Below, in pieces: positions 1 through 7,388 of a stretch of 17,803 nucleotides of DNA. A program made the translations under genes and the position numbers. Below the pieces are notes generated by a model. It did no database searches. It saw nothing but the letters and a program-made list of their open reading frames with translations, and was not told the DNA's origin. The stretch is from Lentisphaeria bacterium (GTDB lineage: Bacteria > Verrucomicrobiota > Lentisphaeria > Oligosphaerales > Lenti-02), in NCBI GenBank assembly GCA_023145395.1, contig JAGLDW010000088.1, forward strand, positions 1-17,803, written 5' to 3'. Within the stretch, counting starts at the first letter, position 1, and every line of letters starts with the position of its first letter.

Positions 1-976
1 CTCCCCCTATGCCTTCCGAGCAGCTTCCGACCGAGATCACAACACCTCCCTTCCGGACTGCTGGCAGGCAGGAGGCCATCCCCTTTACGCATTGGTAGAA
101 CGTCGCGTCCAATGGGTACCCCCCACTTGAGGTGAGGAGCACGTCCACTTCCTGCTTCACCAATGGGCATGCCTGTTGCGCCACAAGCTGGCAGGTTGCT
201 TCGTGCGATGCCTCCAACTCGCCTGCCACAGCATCGACAATCCGGTGGGTTCCGCCCACCACGAGATTGATGCAGAAATCCACCTTGGCCTGCCGGGCGA
301 TCGAGAGAGCTTCGGCGTGAAGAGGGTTCTCGACCAAATTTCCGCCCCGGGCGGCGGGATGATCCAGAAAGGAGAAACTGTGGAAGGATTTCACTGTCTC
401 GAGAGAGCACAGCCCTGGGCAGACGGATTTTCTGCCACCGGAGAAACCTGCCATGAAATGTGGTTCCACCAAACCCGTTGTGACGCGAAAATCGGCCTCC
501 ACGAAATGGCGGTTCAGCTCCATCTTTCGTCCGGACCAGCTTGTCCCGTCAATCTCGACAAGTTCCTCGGTTTTCCCGGCCTGGTGATCCAGGATGCGAT
601 AGTGTCGACAGACCTCTGGTCCGAACATGTGCTCTCGTTCGGCCACCGTGCTGGGCCGGTGCATGCCCGTGGCGATGAGGATGGTGATGTCGTCTCTCTG
701 CACCGCCGCGTCTTCCATCTCCTTCAGCACGACATCCAGAAAATCAGCATACGGGATGGGCCTGGTGATGTCGGAGACGACGACCACCACGGACTGTGCA
801 TCCGATTGCCGAAGGGCTTCGGAGAGAGGAGCGCAGCCAATGGGCTTTCTCACTGCGCCCAGAACAATCTCGCGTGCGTCGGCTTCTGGTTCCTCATACG
901 AGGTGCCATAGAGCGCAGTGTCATCGGGAACCCGTATCTCCATCTGCCCGTTGCCGTAGGGGATTTTCACCAGCAT
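1..976 (-). CDS. larA: LarA-family nickel-pincer (lactate racemase-like) enzyme, C-terminus beyond window
   Basis: LarA-family enzymes use a covalently bound nickel-pincer nucleotide to racemise or epimerise 2-hydroxy acids such as lactate. About 325 codons are present and the frame is open through base 1, so the C-terminal part (family length about 420) is missing. Visible motifs: SDITRP (residues 68-73), ATGMHR (H106), VEPHFMAGFSGGRK (H173, K183), H199, and near the cut edge SSGGYPLD followed by FYQCVKG. H173 and K183 match the nickel-binding His and the pincer-attaching Lys of characterised LarA. The ATG at 976 is fixed by an in-frame TGA two codons upstream; no strong Shine-Dalgarno is seen, which suits translation within an operon. 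It lies 47 bp behind the small membrane-protein gene. Many LarA homologues act on substrates other than lactate, so the substrate is open. The cofactor genes larB, larC and larE are not in the window. Confidence 0.93.
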   Translation of the reverse strand, partial: MLVKIPYGNGQMEIRVPDDTALYGTSYEEPEADAREIVLGAVRKPIGCAPLSEALRQSDAQSVVVVVSDITRPIPYADFLDVVLKEMEDAAVQRDDITILIATGMHRPSTVAEREHMFGPEVCRHYRILDHQAGKTEELVEIDGTSWSGRKMELNRHFVEADFRVTTGLVEPHFMAGFSGGRKSVCPGLCSLETVKSFHSFSFLDHPAARGGNLVENPLHAEALSIARQAKVDFCINLVVGGTHRIVDAVAGELEASHEATCQLVAQQACPLVKQEVDVLLTSSGGYPLDATFYQCVKGMASCLPAVRKGGVVISVGSCSEGIGG

Positions 977-1023
977 GATTCACATCCGTTCTTGCAGTCG
1001 TTTGCTCTGAAGAATATCCCGGA

Positions 1024-1365
1024 TCAGCTTGGATACACCAAATGGAACTCTGGACTTCCGACTGCCAGCCACAGAACCACAAAGTGATGAAGCAGATCAC
1101 TGAATACGAGGGAAAGACCCACAATCAGCACACGCTGCGCCAAGGCACGATGGGACCGCAGCGGAATCATGGCAATTGCGAACAACAGCACCCCGATGTA
1201 GCCATGGTGGATCCTCAATCCGAAGGTGAGCCGTCCGATCGTGGAGGCGGTGTCGCGCGTGGACTCGAGCTGGAAGCCAAAGCGCAGAACCACAGTCGCC
1301 AACTCGATCCCGGCAGTGCCAATCAAAACCCACCAGGCAGTCTGTTTTGAGGAGAGTTTTTTCAT
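1024..1365 (-). CDS. Small His-rich integral membrane protein, function unknown
   Basis: A 113-aa protein with three predicted membrane segments, roughly residues 10-31, 53-70 and 77-100. Two His pairs lie at membrane boundaries, in RIHHGYIG and SDLLHHFVVLW, as in small membrane proteins that bind a metal or heme; that comparison is a guess. The ATG at 1365 overlaps the TGA of the upstream URO-D-like gene in an ATGA arrangement, so translation is probably coupled. A start 10 codons earlier exists but would overlap the upstream gene by 34 bp and is less likely. Its place between the URO-D-like and LarA-like genes suggests a shared job, perhaps transport or a membrane redox step. I do not recognise a named family. 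Confidence 0.8.
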   Translation of the reverse strand: MKKLSSKQTAWWVLIGTAGIELATVVLRFGFQLESTRDTASTIGRLTFGLRIHHGYIGVLLFAIAMIPLRSHRALAQRVLIVGLSLVFSDLLHHFVVLWLAVGSPEFHLVYPS

Positions 1366-2408
1366 GAACAGACCACGCCCAGGTTCGTCAGGCACGCGGA
1401 GATCTCATCCGGAGATTTCGCGTACACGCTCCAGTACTGGCAAGGCGCCTTGTGTGTGTCGTACCACTGTTCAAAAGTGGCGATTGTTCCTCCGCGCATC
1501 ATGCCCTTGCCAAGCTCGTCGATTCGTTCCGAGAGCTGACTCCAGTCCTCTTTCTCATGACCCGCTCCCGGGACCCATTGGATGAGATGCAGGTCCGGTT
1601 CCCGGCAGAGCACGTCGAGGTTTGGCAGGTTGCCGAGACCGTCGAGATGGTAGCACACGCCGTCGAGCCGCGCGAACTCTCGTCGGAGGTAGGGAAGTGC
1701 GAACTCCGCAAAGTGGTGAGGACCGATCATATAGCCAAAATCGCATTGAGGGACACCCACTTTTCCCCGTGAATACATGCCGTGTCTGCAGATGCTGCCA
1801 AAGGCCTCGAAGTCATACAGCTCCGCATGGAAGTCGAGCAATTGCGCCGCCGCGTCATCCACCTGTTTGAGACAACGGTGCACGCCTGCGGGGTTGTCGT
1901 TGAGATCAAGCAGGAGCTGAAAGCTTCCCCTCGCCGCCTCGAGAGTGTCCAAATTCCCCCCGATCGCGCTGGCCGAGATCAGGAGCGAGTCGCCGCAGCG
2001 CTCTCTGAGTTGATGGACAATGCTGCTGAGCCGCTTGGCCGTCGGCGAGTGCAGGTCGATCGTCAGCTCCGCCGTGTCCAGGTCGTCGATGAAGGGAATC
2101 ATGCCATGACTGTCGCCGCACTCCTCGACTTTGCCGCCGAGAAGCTCCGCAGTCTGATTGTAGACGTCGAACAGGTAGACGCAGTAGAAGGGGAACGCTC
2201 CGCCCAGAAATTCGTTGGCGTCGGCCCATTTGACCAAGGAGTCGGCCAGCGCGGCGATGTCGGTCTTGCGGGTGATGCCGAGCGCGGGTTTGGGCACGGG
2301 GTTTGCCGGATCCCGTGGGAATCCCGCGCAGAGCATGGGCACATCCCCCCGCCAATACGCCTCCCAGTAGGGACGTGCCTGCTCGATTCTTTCCAGTATT
2401 CTTGCCAT
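1362..2408 (-). CDS. Uroporphyrinogen decarboxylase (URO-D)-fold protein, probably not HemE
   Basis: A 348-aa protein of the URO-D superfamily, a TIM-barrel family that includes HemE and many corrinoid- or thiol-linked methyltransferases. The C-terminal part carries the pattern typical of the non-HemE branch: QCDFGYMIGP (221-230), YHLDGLGNLPNLD (253-265) and QWVPGAG (277-283). H254 and the Cys residues C207, C222 and C252 could take part in metal or thiol binding. No typical N-terminal HemE substrate-arginine motif is evident, so heme synthesis is unlikely. The start at 2408 is preceded by AGAGGAAG about 10 bases upstream. It is the first gene of the operon with the small membrane protein and the LarA-like enzyme. 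A role in methyl transfer or catabolism of small organic compounds is inference. Confidence 0.85.
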   Translation of the reverse strand: MARILERIEQARPYWEAYWRGDVPMLCAGFPRDPANPVPKPALGITRKTDIAALADSLVKWADANEFLGGAFPFYCVYLFDVYNQTAELLGGKVEECGDSHGMIPFIDDLDTAELTIDLHSPTAKRLSSIVHQLRERCGDSLLISASAIGGNLDTLEAARGSFQLLLDLNDNPAGVHRCLKQVDDAAAQLLDFHAELYDFEAFGSICRHGMYSRGKVGVPQCDFGYMIGPHHFAEFALPYLRREFARLDGVCYHLDGLGNLPNLDVLCREPDLHLIQWVPGAGHEKEDWSQLSERIDELGKGMMRGGTIATFEQWYDTHKAPCQYWSVYAKSPDEISACLTNLGVVCS

Positions 2409-2880
2409 CGTATGCGTCTTCCTCTACTGGCGACTGCTTGCCATCATTCCTATCACCACAGGAAAGTAGGGCCAGTGGGCTGATTTAAAAGCAGAGCGGG
2501 AATGGGAGAGCACGGCTCTGACGAGCCGGTCCCCCGTCCAGCTCTTATGGAGGGCGAGGCTCTGACGAGCCGGCCTCCCGTCCAGCTCTTATGGAGGGCG
2601 AGGCTCTGACGAGCCGGTCCCCCGTCCAGCTCTTATGGAGGGCGAGGCTCTGACGAGCCGGTCCCCCGTCGTCGGGGGCGTGGACAGCGCGTTGCGGAGT
2701 TCGCAAGGCATGATCGCGGTCCGGGACGTCCCGCACCACTTTCGAGATGGGTTTTGCGGAGTTCGCGAAGGCACGGCTCACGGGCCGTTCGCCCTCCAGG
2801 ATTCGCGCAGTCCGCAGGACCCGGCTCGTCGGGAGCCTCGTCCTCCACGATTTGCGCTGACGGCTGTCAACCACGGTCCT
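2409..2880. repeat. Gene-free repeat cluster, degenerate GEAPDEP-type family
   Basis: This 470-bp gap holds no convincing gene. From 2505 to 2668 it is a tandem array (separate entry). After that come degenerate copies of the core GGAGGGCGAGGCTC-NN-GACGAGCC, two of them inverted (2772-2799 and 2821-2848), a perfect 12-bp palindrome CGGGACGTCCCG (2722-2733), and the word TTGCGGAGTTCGC at 2692 and again 62 bp on at 2754. The same words recur near 16085-16320. Open frames across it exist in several phases and read only as repeat-derived Arg/Pro-rich sequence. No convincing promoter for the operon starting at 2408 was found. Confidence 0.8.
2505..2668. repeat. 44-bp tandem repeat, 3 full copies plus a partial
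   Basis: Three full units of 44 bp run 2537-2580, 2581-2624 and 2625-2668, preceded by a partial unit from about 2507. The units are identical except for two substitutions (CGGCCTCCCG versus CGGTCCCCCG) in the first. Each contains GGAGGGCGAGGCTCTGACGA, so it is an amplified member of the local interspersed repeat family. There are no unique spacers, so it is not a CRISPR array. Confidence 0.93.
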
Positions 2881-5743
2881 ACTTCAGCGGTCCGCCCTTG
2901 GTGGCGAGGGAGATGCGGAAGCGGTATGCGCCGGCGCCGGCGGGCGTGTGCAGCGCGAGTTGGTTGGCGCCGGGAACGAGTTTTGGAAGTTGAGAGGAGA
3001 TCGTCCCGCTTTTCAGCGCGGTTCCCTTGGGGTCGAATACTGTCCAGGCACCCTGGGGATCTATCTCCAGCCATTGTCCGCTCTCCATGGCCACAGGCAG
3101 TGCCAGGCGTGCACCGTTGATCTCGATCTCGGCGGATGCGAGTTTGGCCGGGATCACGGGCAGTGCGCGGATGGGGGTCATCAGGCAGCGGACCTCCGAA
3201 TGGGGACGAATGTTGGCGTACCAGAGGTTGAGGCGGCGGAAGTTGGCGTGGTCGAGGACATGCCGGTAGATCTTGTATACGCAGCGTCCGTAGGGAAGGG
3301 TGAGGGACTCGAAGCGGTCGCCTTCGGCCTCAAGCAGGCGGATGTAGCGCCAGCCCGTGAAATCGATGGGAACATACTTGTCCTCGAAGGAGTTGAAGTT
3401 GCCCGTGTCTCGCATCTGGATGTTGAGCGTGGCGCCACTGCCGTCTCCGCAGAGCCAGAACCCGAGCGCCTGACAGGCGGTCAGGTCGATCGCTTCCGGG
3501 AAATGCTTGCTGAGGCGGACCCAGCTGGCGGGCCTGGACTCATAGAATTTCTCCCCGTGGTCGAGGAGCGAGAAATCATCCGTCGGACTGGACGCGGTGA
3601 CCATCTCGGTCGTGGCAGCACTTTTGGCGAAGAACTGTGCGCAGGGCAGTCCGTCGGGGGCGTCCGTGTCTGTGCAGGGCGTGATCTGCGCGCTGAGCCC
3701 GCCCGGCACTGCGGGATAGGTGTAGTCCTTGCCGCTGTTCATCTTGCAGAGCGTGGGGCCGCTGTCCGTGAACTCGCCTGGCTGTGCGAAATCCGCAATC
3801 TCAATCGCTTCGGGCGCGTCGTAGGCGGCGGCGTTGTAGAGCAACTCGAGACGGAGGCTCGGAGATTGTTCCGGTTGTTCGGAGATCACCTCCCATTTCA
3901 CATCTGTCGCTTCCGCGCACTGGATCTTGTGGTCGCAGCGCTGGACGGGGCGGAAGAGGGCATTGCCACTGGCGTCGTCTTCGAGTGCGAACTCCGCACC
4001 CTCCTTGGCGATCTGCTTGCGCCAGCGTTCGGGGATGGCGCCGGAGCGCCGCAGTTCCTCGTGGCGTTTGAAGACGGGGGCGAGGCGCGCGAACTGCGGA
4101 GTGGCTTTGACCGATTCGGGCGTGATTCCCTGGAGCGCGAAGCCGATGTCGGAGGCGAGCCCCTTGGACGCGAGGTAGGCCGCATCGTCCACGTGGGTGG
4201 TCTGATTCGTGGGTCCGGTGCTGACCCGCGGCGCCCACCATCCGAGGTGCGCAGGCAGGAAGATGCGCTGGCAATTGGCGTTCGAGCGGCAGTGCAGGTC
4301 GATGAACTTCTTGTGTCCCCGCTGGGCGTGGTCCCAGGCGCCCATGCGGCCGCGCAAGAACCAGAGATGGTGCAGAAACGCTGCCATTTCCATGAGAACG
4401 GGGCGCTTGAGACGCTTGTGGACTTCGAAGGCAAAGTGTCCGCCGTAGTGCCAGCGGCTCTCTTCGCCATCGATGATGTGAACGCCGTCGAGCCCGTCGA
4501 GATAGACCATGTCGAAATTGCAGGCGTTGATCCGATCGGCAATGTTCTCGGCGACTTCCTCGAAGAGGCTGTTCGGTCCGGGCGAGTAGAGGCCCCAGCA
4601 GGCCATGAGGTGGTGGACGGGGGTTCCCACCGCGTGGGGAGCCGCCTTCGTGCCCCGGGCACCGCGGGTGCAGCCGGTCAGCTTGCCATCCTCCACAAAC
4701 GTGTAGATGATCAACTCCTCCTCGATGCGGAGGGTCATGCTGCGCCGGATGTGGTAGCCGGTGACGCGGGGCAGGTCGTCGGTGTTCTCGCGGACTGGGA
4801 TTTCGGTGCCGGTGGTATCGAGTGCGGTGGCGAGAGTGAGGATCCGCTCTGTTCCCAGGCGCGGATCAGGCACGGGCGTCACATAGGGGGATGCGGGGCT
4901 GATGGAGAAGGAGAGGGTGTGCATGCCAGTGTGCAGCCCGGCTTTGTGGATGCGGTCGACCACGCTGCGCACGCCATCGATGCCGTTGGGGAAGCGTGCG
5001 GCATTGGGCGTGTAGTCGCCGAGAGAGAAGGCGCCGCTGGAAAAATGCAGTTCGTCGATCCCGAAGTCGCGCGCCAGTCCAATCCACTGGTCCACGTCGG
5101 TCTCCGAGGGGTTGCAGAAGAGGTAGGAATCCCGGCATTGGGGATGCTCGGCCGCCCAGGGCCCGCCGAGTGGGGAATGGGGCAGTTCGTCGCTGGCGGA
5201 GACGACCTCTTTTAGCACGCCGCGGAGGTTCTCGAACGAACAGCCGACCACGGCTGTCGCGGCGGCGGCGACGCCAAACTTTCGGTAGCAGGACGCTTGC
5301 AGCCGCTCTTGCGGACCGGGCAGTCCGTCCACGCGCGTTCGGAGGTCGAGCGAGATCGTGCAGGCGCAGAACGCGTCGGGATTGGGGTTGCGTGGTTTGA
5401 GCGGCACGTCCACGAAGAAGAGCCGGTCGAAGTCGTCTCCCTGGACCTTGTCCACACGCAGGACCAGGTGGGATGGATGGACCTCGATGCCCAGACTGAC
5501 CGTGACATCGGTCTCCTCAAAGCGGACGACAAGCTGCCCACCCCGTGCTTCAACGGAAGTGGCAGCGAGAGTCTCCGCGTTTCTCACAAGCGTGAAACTG
5601 GGCCGGTCGAGTTCGCCGAGCATGTCGGTGTCGCTGTTCTTGTCGAGGAAGGAGGCCGTGATCCCCCTGTCGGTCATGCCCCATCGGAATGTCTCGGTTT
5701 CGAGCACGATCATCCCGGATGCCTGTGTCTGGATGCCGATCAT
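2879..5743 (-). CDS. Large glycoside-hydrolase-like TIM-barrel protein with C-terminal beta-sandwich, no signal peptide
   Basis: A 954-aa protein resembling uncharacterised bacterial glycosidases of the alpha-galactosidase-like clan. Residues 1-190 look like an N-terminal beta-sandwich. A TIM barrel spans about 200-600 with FDMVYLDGLDG (410-420); D416 is the best nucleophile candidate and D532 in ASDIGFALQG a possible acid/base. Residues 300-380 form a beta-rich insert ending in LTGCTRGARGTKAAPH, a pattern familiar from phage-tail and adhesin beta-hairpin domains. Residues about 690-870 form a carbohydrate-binding-type sandwich (GFWLCGDGSG, VPIDFTGWRY), followed by a small C-terminal beta region. 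No hydrophobic signal peptide is present, so it should act in the cytoplasm unless exported otherwise. The start at 5743 has AGGAG 9 bases upstream and a promoter at 5819-5847. The substrate is unknown. A long open frame on the opposite strand (2948-5215) is a GC shadow. Confidence 0.85.
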   Translation of the reverse strand: MIGIQTQASGMIVLETETFRWGMTDRGITASFLDKNSDTDMLGELDRPSFTLVRNAETLAATSVEARGGQLVVRFEETDVTVSLGIEVHPSHLVLRVDKVQGDDFDRLFFVDVPLKPRNPNPDAFCACTISLDLRTRVDGLPGPQERLQASCYRKFGVAAAATAVVGCSFENLRGVLKEVVSASDELPHSPLGGPWAAEHPQCRDSYLFCNPSETDVDQWIGLARDFGIDELHFSSGAFSLGDYTPNAARFPNGIDGVRSVVDRIHKAGLHTGMHTLSFSISPASPYVTPVPDPRLGTERILTLATALDTTGTEIPVRENTDDLPRVTGYHIRRSMTLRIEEELIIYTFVEDGKLTGCTRGARGTKAAPHAVGTPVHHLMACWGLYSPGPNSLFEEVAENIADRINACNFDMVYLDGLDGVHIIDGEESRWHYGGHFAFEVHKRLKRPVLMEMAAFLHHLWFLRGRMGAWDHAQRGHKKFIDLHCRSNANCQRIFLPAHLGWWAPRVSTGPTNQTTHVDDAAYLASKGLASDIGFALQGITPESVKATPQFARLAPVFKRHEELRRSGAIPERWRKQIAKEGAEFALEDDASGNALFRPVQRCDHKIQCAEATDVKWEVISEQPEQSPSLRLELLYNAAAYDAPEAIEIADFAQPGEFTDSGPTLCKMNSGKDYTYPAVPGGLSAQITPCTDTDAPDGLPCAQFFAKSAATTEMVTASSPTDDFSLLDHGEKFYESRPASWVRLSKHFPEAIDLTACQALGFWLCGDGSGATLNIQMRDTGNFNSFEDKYVPIDFTGWRYIRLLEAEGDRFESLTLPYGRCVYKIYRHVLDHANFRRLNLWYANIRPHSEVRCLMTPIRALPVIPAKLASAEIEINGARLALPVAMESGQWLEIDPQGAWTVFDPKGTALKSGTISSQLPKLVPGANQLALHTPAGAGAYRFRISLATKGGPLK

Positions 5744-5818
5744 TGCGCGATACTCCTGGGTTCGGCGGCATTGTGGTTTGCGCGCCAGTGTGTTGCTCGT
5801 GCGTTCCTGCGTTTGCGT

Positions 5819-5847
5819 ACCATGCCGACGACGCGCAGCACTGTCAA
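5819..5847 (-). promoter_or_regulatory. Sigma70-type promoter for the 954-aa glycosidase gene
   Basis: On the minus strand, a perfect -35 TTGACA (5847-5842) is followed after exactly 17 bp by CATGGT (5824-5819) as a weak -10. The predicted transcript would start near 5812, giving a leader of about 70 nt before the ATG at 5743. The -35 and spacing are strong; the -10 matches only 3 of 6. The same TTGACA-N17-(C/G)ATGGT pattern recurs upstream of the gene at 8292. Confidence 0.55.
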
Positions 5848-5858
5848 GGAGGTGAGCT

Positions 5859-5866
5859 CTCTAAGG
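5859..5866. repeat. Left copy of 8-bp target-site duplication
   Basis: CTCTAAGG directly abuts the left inverted repeat of the MITE and is repeated exactly at 5982-5989 on the other side. Confidence 0.75.
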
Positions 5867-5981
5867 GTAACGCCTCAGTCTTGTGGGGTATCACCGAGGA
5901 TGGCGAACACCAGCGGCACTCCGAAGCACTTGGAGGGCGGTTGCCCTCAACCGCCGTGTCCCCACGTAACTGAGGCGTTAC
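5867..5981. mobile_element. 115-bp MITE with IS66-like ends and 8-bp target duplication
   Basis: The ends are inverted repeats: GTAACGCCTCAGT at 5867 is the perfect reverse complement of 5969-5981, and after a 3-bp mismatch the match resumes for GTGGGG (19 of 22 overall). The element is flanked by the perfect 8-bp direct repeat CTCTAAGG (5859-5866 and 5982-5989). Terminal GTAA and an 8-bp duplication are the hallmarks of IS66-family transposition. It has no room for a transposase, so it must be moved in trans. Inside are two mutually exclusive hairpins, GAGGGC/GCCCTC (5933-5948) and GGCGGTT/AACCGCC (5936-5955). It lies 11 bp outside the -35 of the neighbouring promoter. Confidence 0.75.
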
Positions 5982-5989
5982 CTCTAAGG
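5982..5989. repeat. Right copy of 8-bp target-site duplication
   Basis: CTCTAAGG directly abuts the right inverted repeat of the MITE, identical to 5859-5866. Confidence 0.75.
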
Positions 5990-6095
5990 AGGCACATGTC
6001 AGTTCCGTAGGTCTTACACACGATCTTGCAGGTTGAGCCAAAAGACACCTGTAGAATTGACATGCACCCGGTTTTGATCGCTGGGAGGATGTCGG

Positions 6096-7322
6096 CTACC
6101 GTGTCGGTGTGTCCGCGAGGATGTCGTCCCAGGTGAATGTCGTGCGGGGCCTGCCGGTGGTGCCAGCGGTAGTGGATCTTGAGAAGACTGGCAACCAGCG
6201 GCGTTGTCCCGGGAGAATGAGCGTGGAGAGGATGGTGGCGCCCCCCGCATGGGATTGACGAAGGATTCTCCACGCTTCCGTTGTTCCTGGGACGGTGCGT
6301 TTTGCGCGCTGCGAGAGCGCTTTGTGGAGCTTTCTGTATCGTCCACATTCGGTTTTGGGCTTGGCTCGTTCGCGGAAGTGGTTTGTGGTGATGAGGAACG
6401 GCTCGCCCGATCTTGGATTGCGGACGGTCACGAACGTCTTTTCCCCACGGCGTCGATCCCACTCCATAATTGTGGATGGAGGCGTGGCACCCGGATCGAC
6501 GAGCAGGACGTTGGCGCCCACGGCGGGGGAGGTGCGACCCAGCAATTTCTGCGCGAAGTCTGCAGCACCGCCGCGTTTGGCCCGCTCGAGAATCGTGCGC
6601 AAGACGAAAATGCGTGGCGTGTGGGGTGCGCCGCCGCGTGCGAGCCGACCGGCGTCGTGGATGGCGACTGTGACTCCGTCATCGTTCATGGCGGTGAGCG
6701 TGCCGACGAGTCCAGCGACGCCGATTCCCAGAGTGGGCTTCCTGCCAGGCTCGTCCGGAACCATGGCCAGGACGCACTGCGCGCGAAGGAGCGCGGGGGC
6801 GACACCATAGTCGAGATTGCGTCCCACCATGCACGTCTTGTCATCCCATGCGGCGTAGGAACTGCAAGCGACCCCATGCCAGTCGGGGAGGGCGTTCGCG
6901 AAGAGCATGTCGTCTGCGTCGAGCCGTCGCCCTTCGATTTGTGGGGGGAGCACATTGGCCTCGCCGGCAGCTCTGGCTATGCCCCTGATCATTCCCTCGA
7001 GCTCCCGGCGATAGGGGATGGGACAGGCGAAGGTGGCTAGTACTTTGGCTCTGAACTGCGCAAACGTGATTCCGGACTGGGCGGCCGCTTGTCGCGCGGC
7101 GGGAACCACATAGCCCGCCAGCATCGCCTCGATTTCCTGGTTGCAGAGATAGCCATGAGCTTCTCCACGCTCTGCGTCGGTGCCTCTGAGCACGACGACT
7201 GGTAGTGCGCCATAGCGTCCTCGGAAGCTCTTCCCAAATCGCTTCTCAATGACCAATCCGCCTGCGGACGATTGCAGGGCGAGTAGCAGGACAGACAGAA
7301 CGAGAGCAAAGCGTGTCTTCAT
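6096..7322 (-). CDS. Secreted C45-type Ntn hydrolase (acyl-transferase / amidase-like)
   Basis: A 408-aa protein with an N-terminal signal peptide (Lys/Arg, then a Leu/Val-rich core, cleavage near SSAGG at residues 18-22), so it is exported. It resembles the C45 / acyl-CoA:6-aminopenicillanate acyltransferase group of N-terminal-nucleophile hydrolases, which free their active-site Cys by self-cleavage and hydrolyse or transfer amide-linked acyl groups. HGVACSSYAAW places the candidate nucleophile at C153, followed by the family-typical GRNLDYG (167-173). ERGEAHGYL (51-59) is the usual N-terminal motif. A later Asn/Gly-rich region (AMNDDGVTVAIHD) matches the core. The residue before the Cys is Ala, not the Gly of the fungal enzyme. 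A weak purine-rich Shine-Dalgarno (GGAAGGG) lies about 10 bases before the ATG. It is monocistronic. The substrate is unknown; N-acyl amino acids or peptides are possible. Confidence 0.82.
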   Translation of the reverse strand: MKTRFALVLSVLLLALQSSAGGLVIEKRFGKSFRGRYGALPVVVLRGTDAERGEAHGYLCNQEIEAMLAGYVVPAARQAAAQSGITFAQFRAKVLATFACPIPYRRELEGMIRGIARAAGEANVLPPQIEGRRLDADDMLFANALPDWHGVACSSYAAWDDKTCMVGRNLDYGVAPALLRAQCVLAMVPDEPGRKPTLGIGVAGLVGTLTAMNDDGVTVAIHDAGRLARGGAPHTPRIFVLRTILERAKRGGAADFAQKLLGRTSPAVGANVLLVDPGATPPSTIMEWDRRRGEKTFVTVRNPRSGEPFLITTNHFRERAKPKTECGRYRKLHKALSQRAKRTVPGTTEAWRILRQSHAGGATILSTLILPGQRRWLPVFSRSTTAGTTGRPRTTFTWDDILADTPTR

Positions 7323-7388
7323 GGGTGTGGCCCTTCCGGCAACTGCGCACTTTTGAGTCGAGGGCGGGTGAAGTCTTCGCTATGAGTA

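Larger units (their letters stand above)
5744..6095. other. Intergenic stretch with promoter, MITE and interspersed repeat
   Basis: This 350-bp gap between two minus-strand genes holds the Shine-Dalgarno and promoter of the glycosidase gene, a MITE at 5867-5981 with its duplication, and a repeat-like segment at 5995-6064. The last contains an inverted pair CATGTCAGTTC / GAATTGACATG (10 of 11 matching) and a 16-bp word also present, inverted, at 9843-9858. I see no protein gene and no convincing terminator for the glycosidase's upstream neighbour. Confidence 0.7.

Noticed and set aside
176..1087. 303-codon open frame on the plus strand
   Set aside because: It is antisense to the LarA-like gene, which shows every key family residue.
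2505..2668. CRISPR array
   Set aside because: The 44-bp units are contiguous, with no unique spacers, and no cas genes are nearby.
2948..5215. 755-codon open frame on the plus strand, antisense to the 954-aa glycosidase
   Set aside because: Composition is Val/Gly/Glu/Arg-rich without domain motifs; the minus-strand protein has clear motifs, a Shine-Dalgarno and a promoter. Long antisense frames are common in GC-rich DNA.
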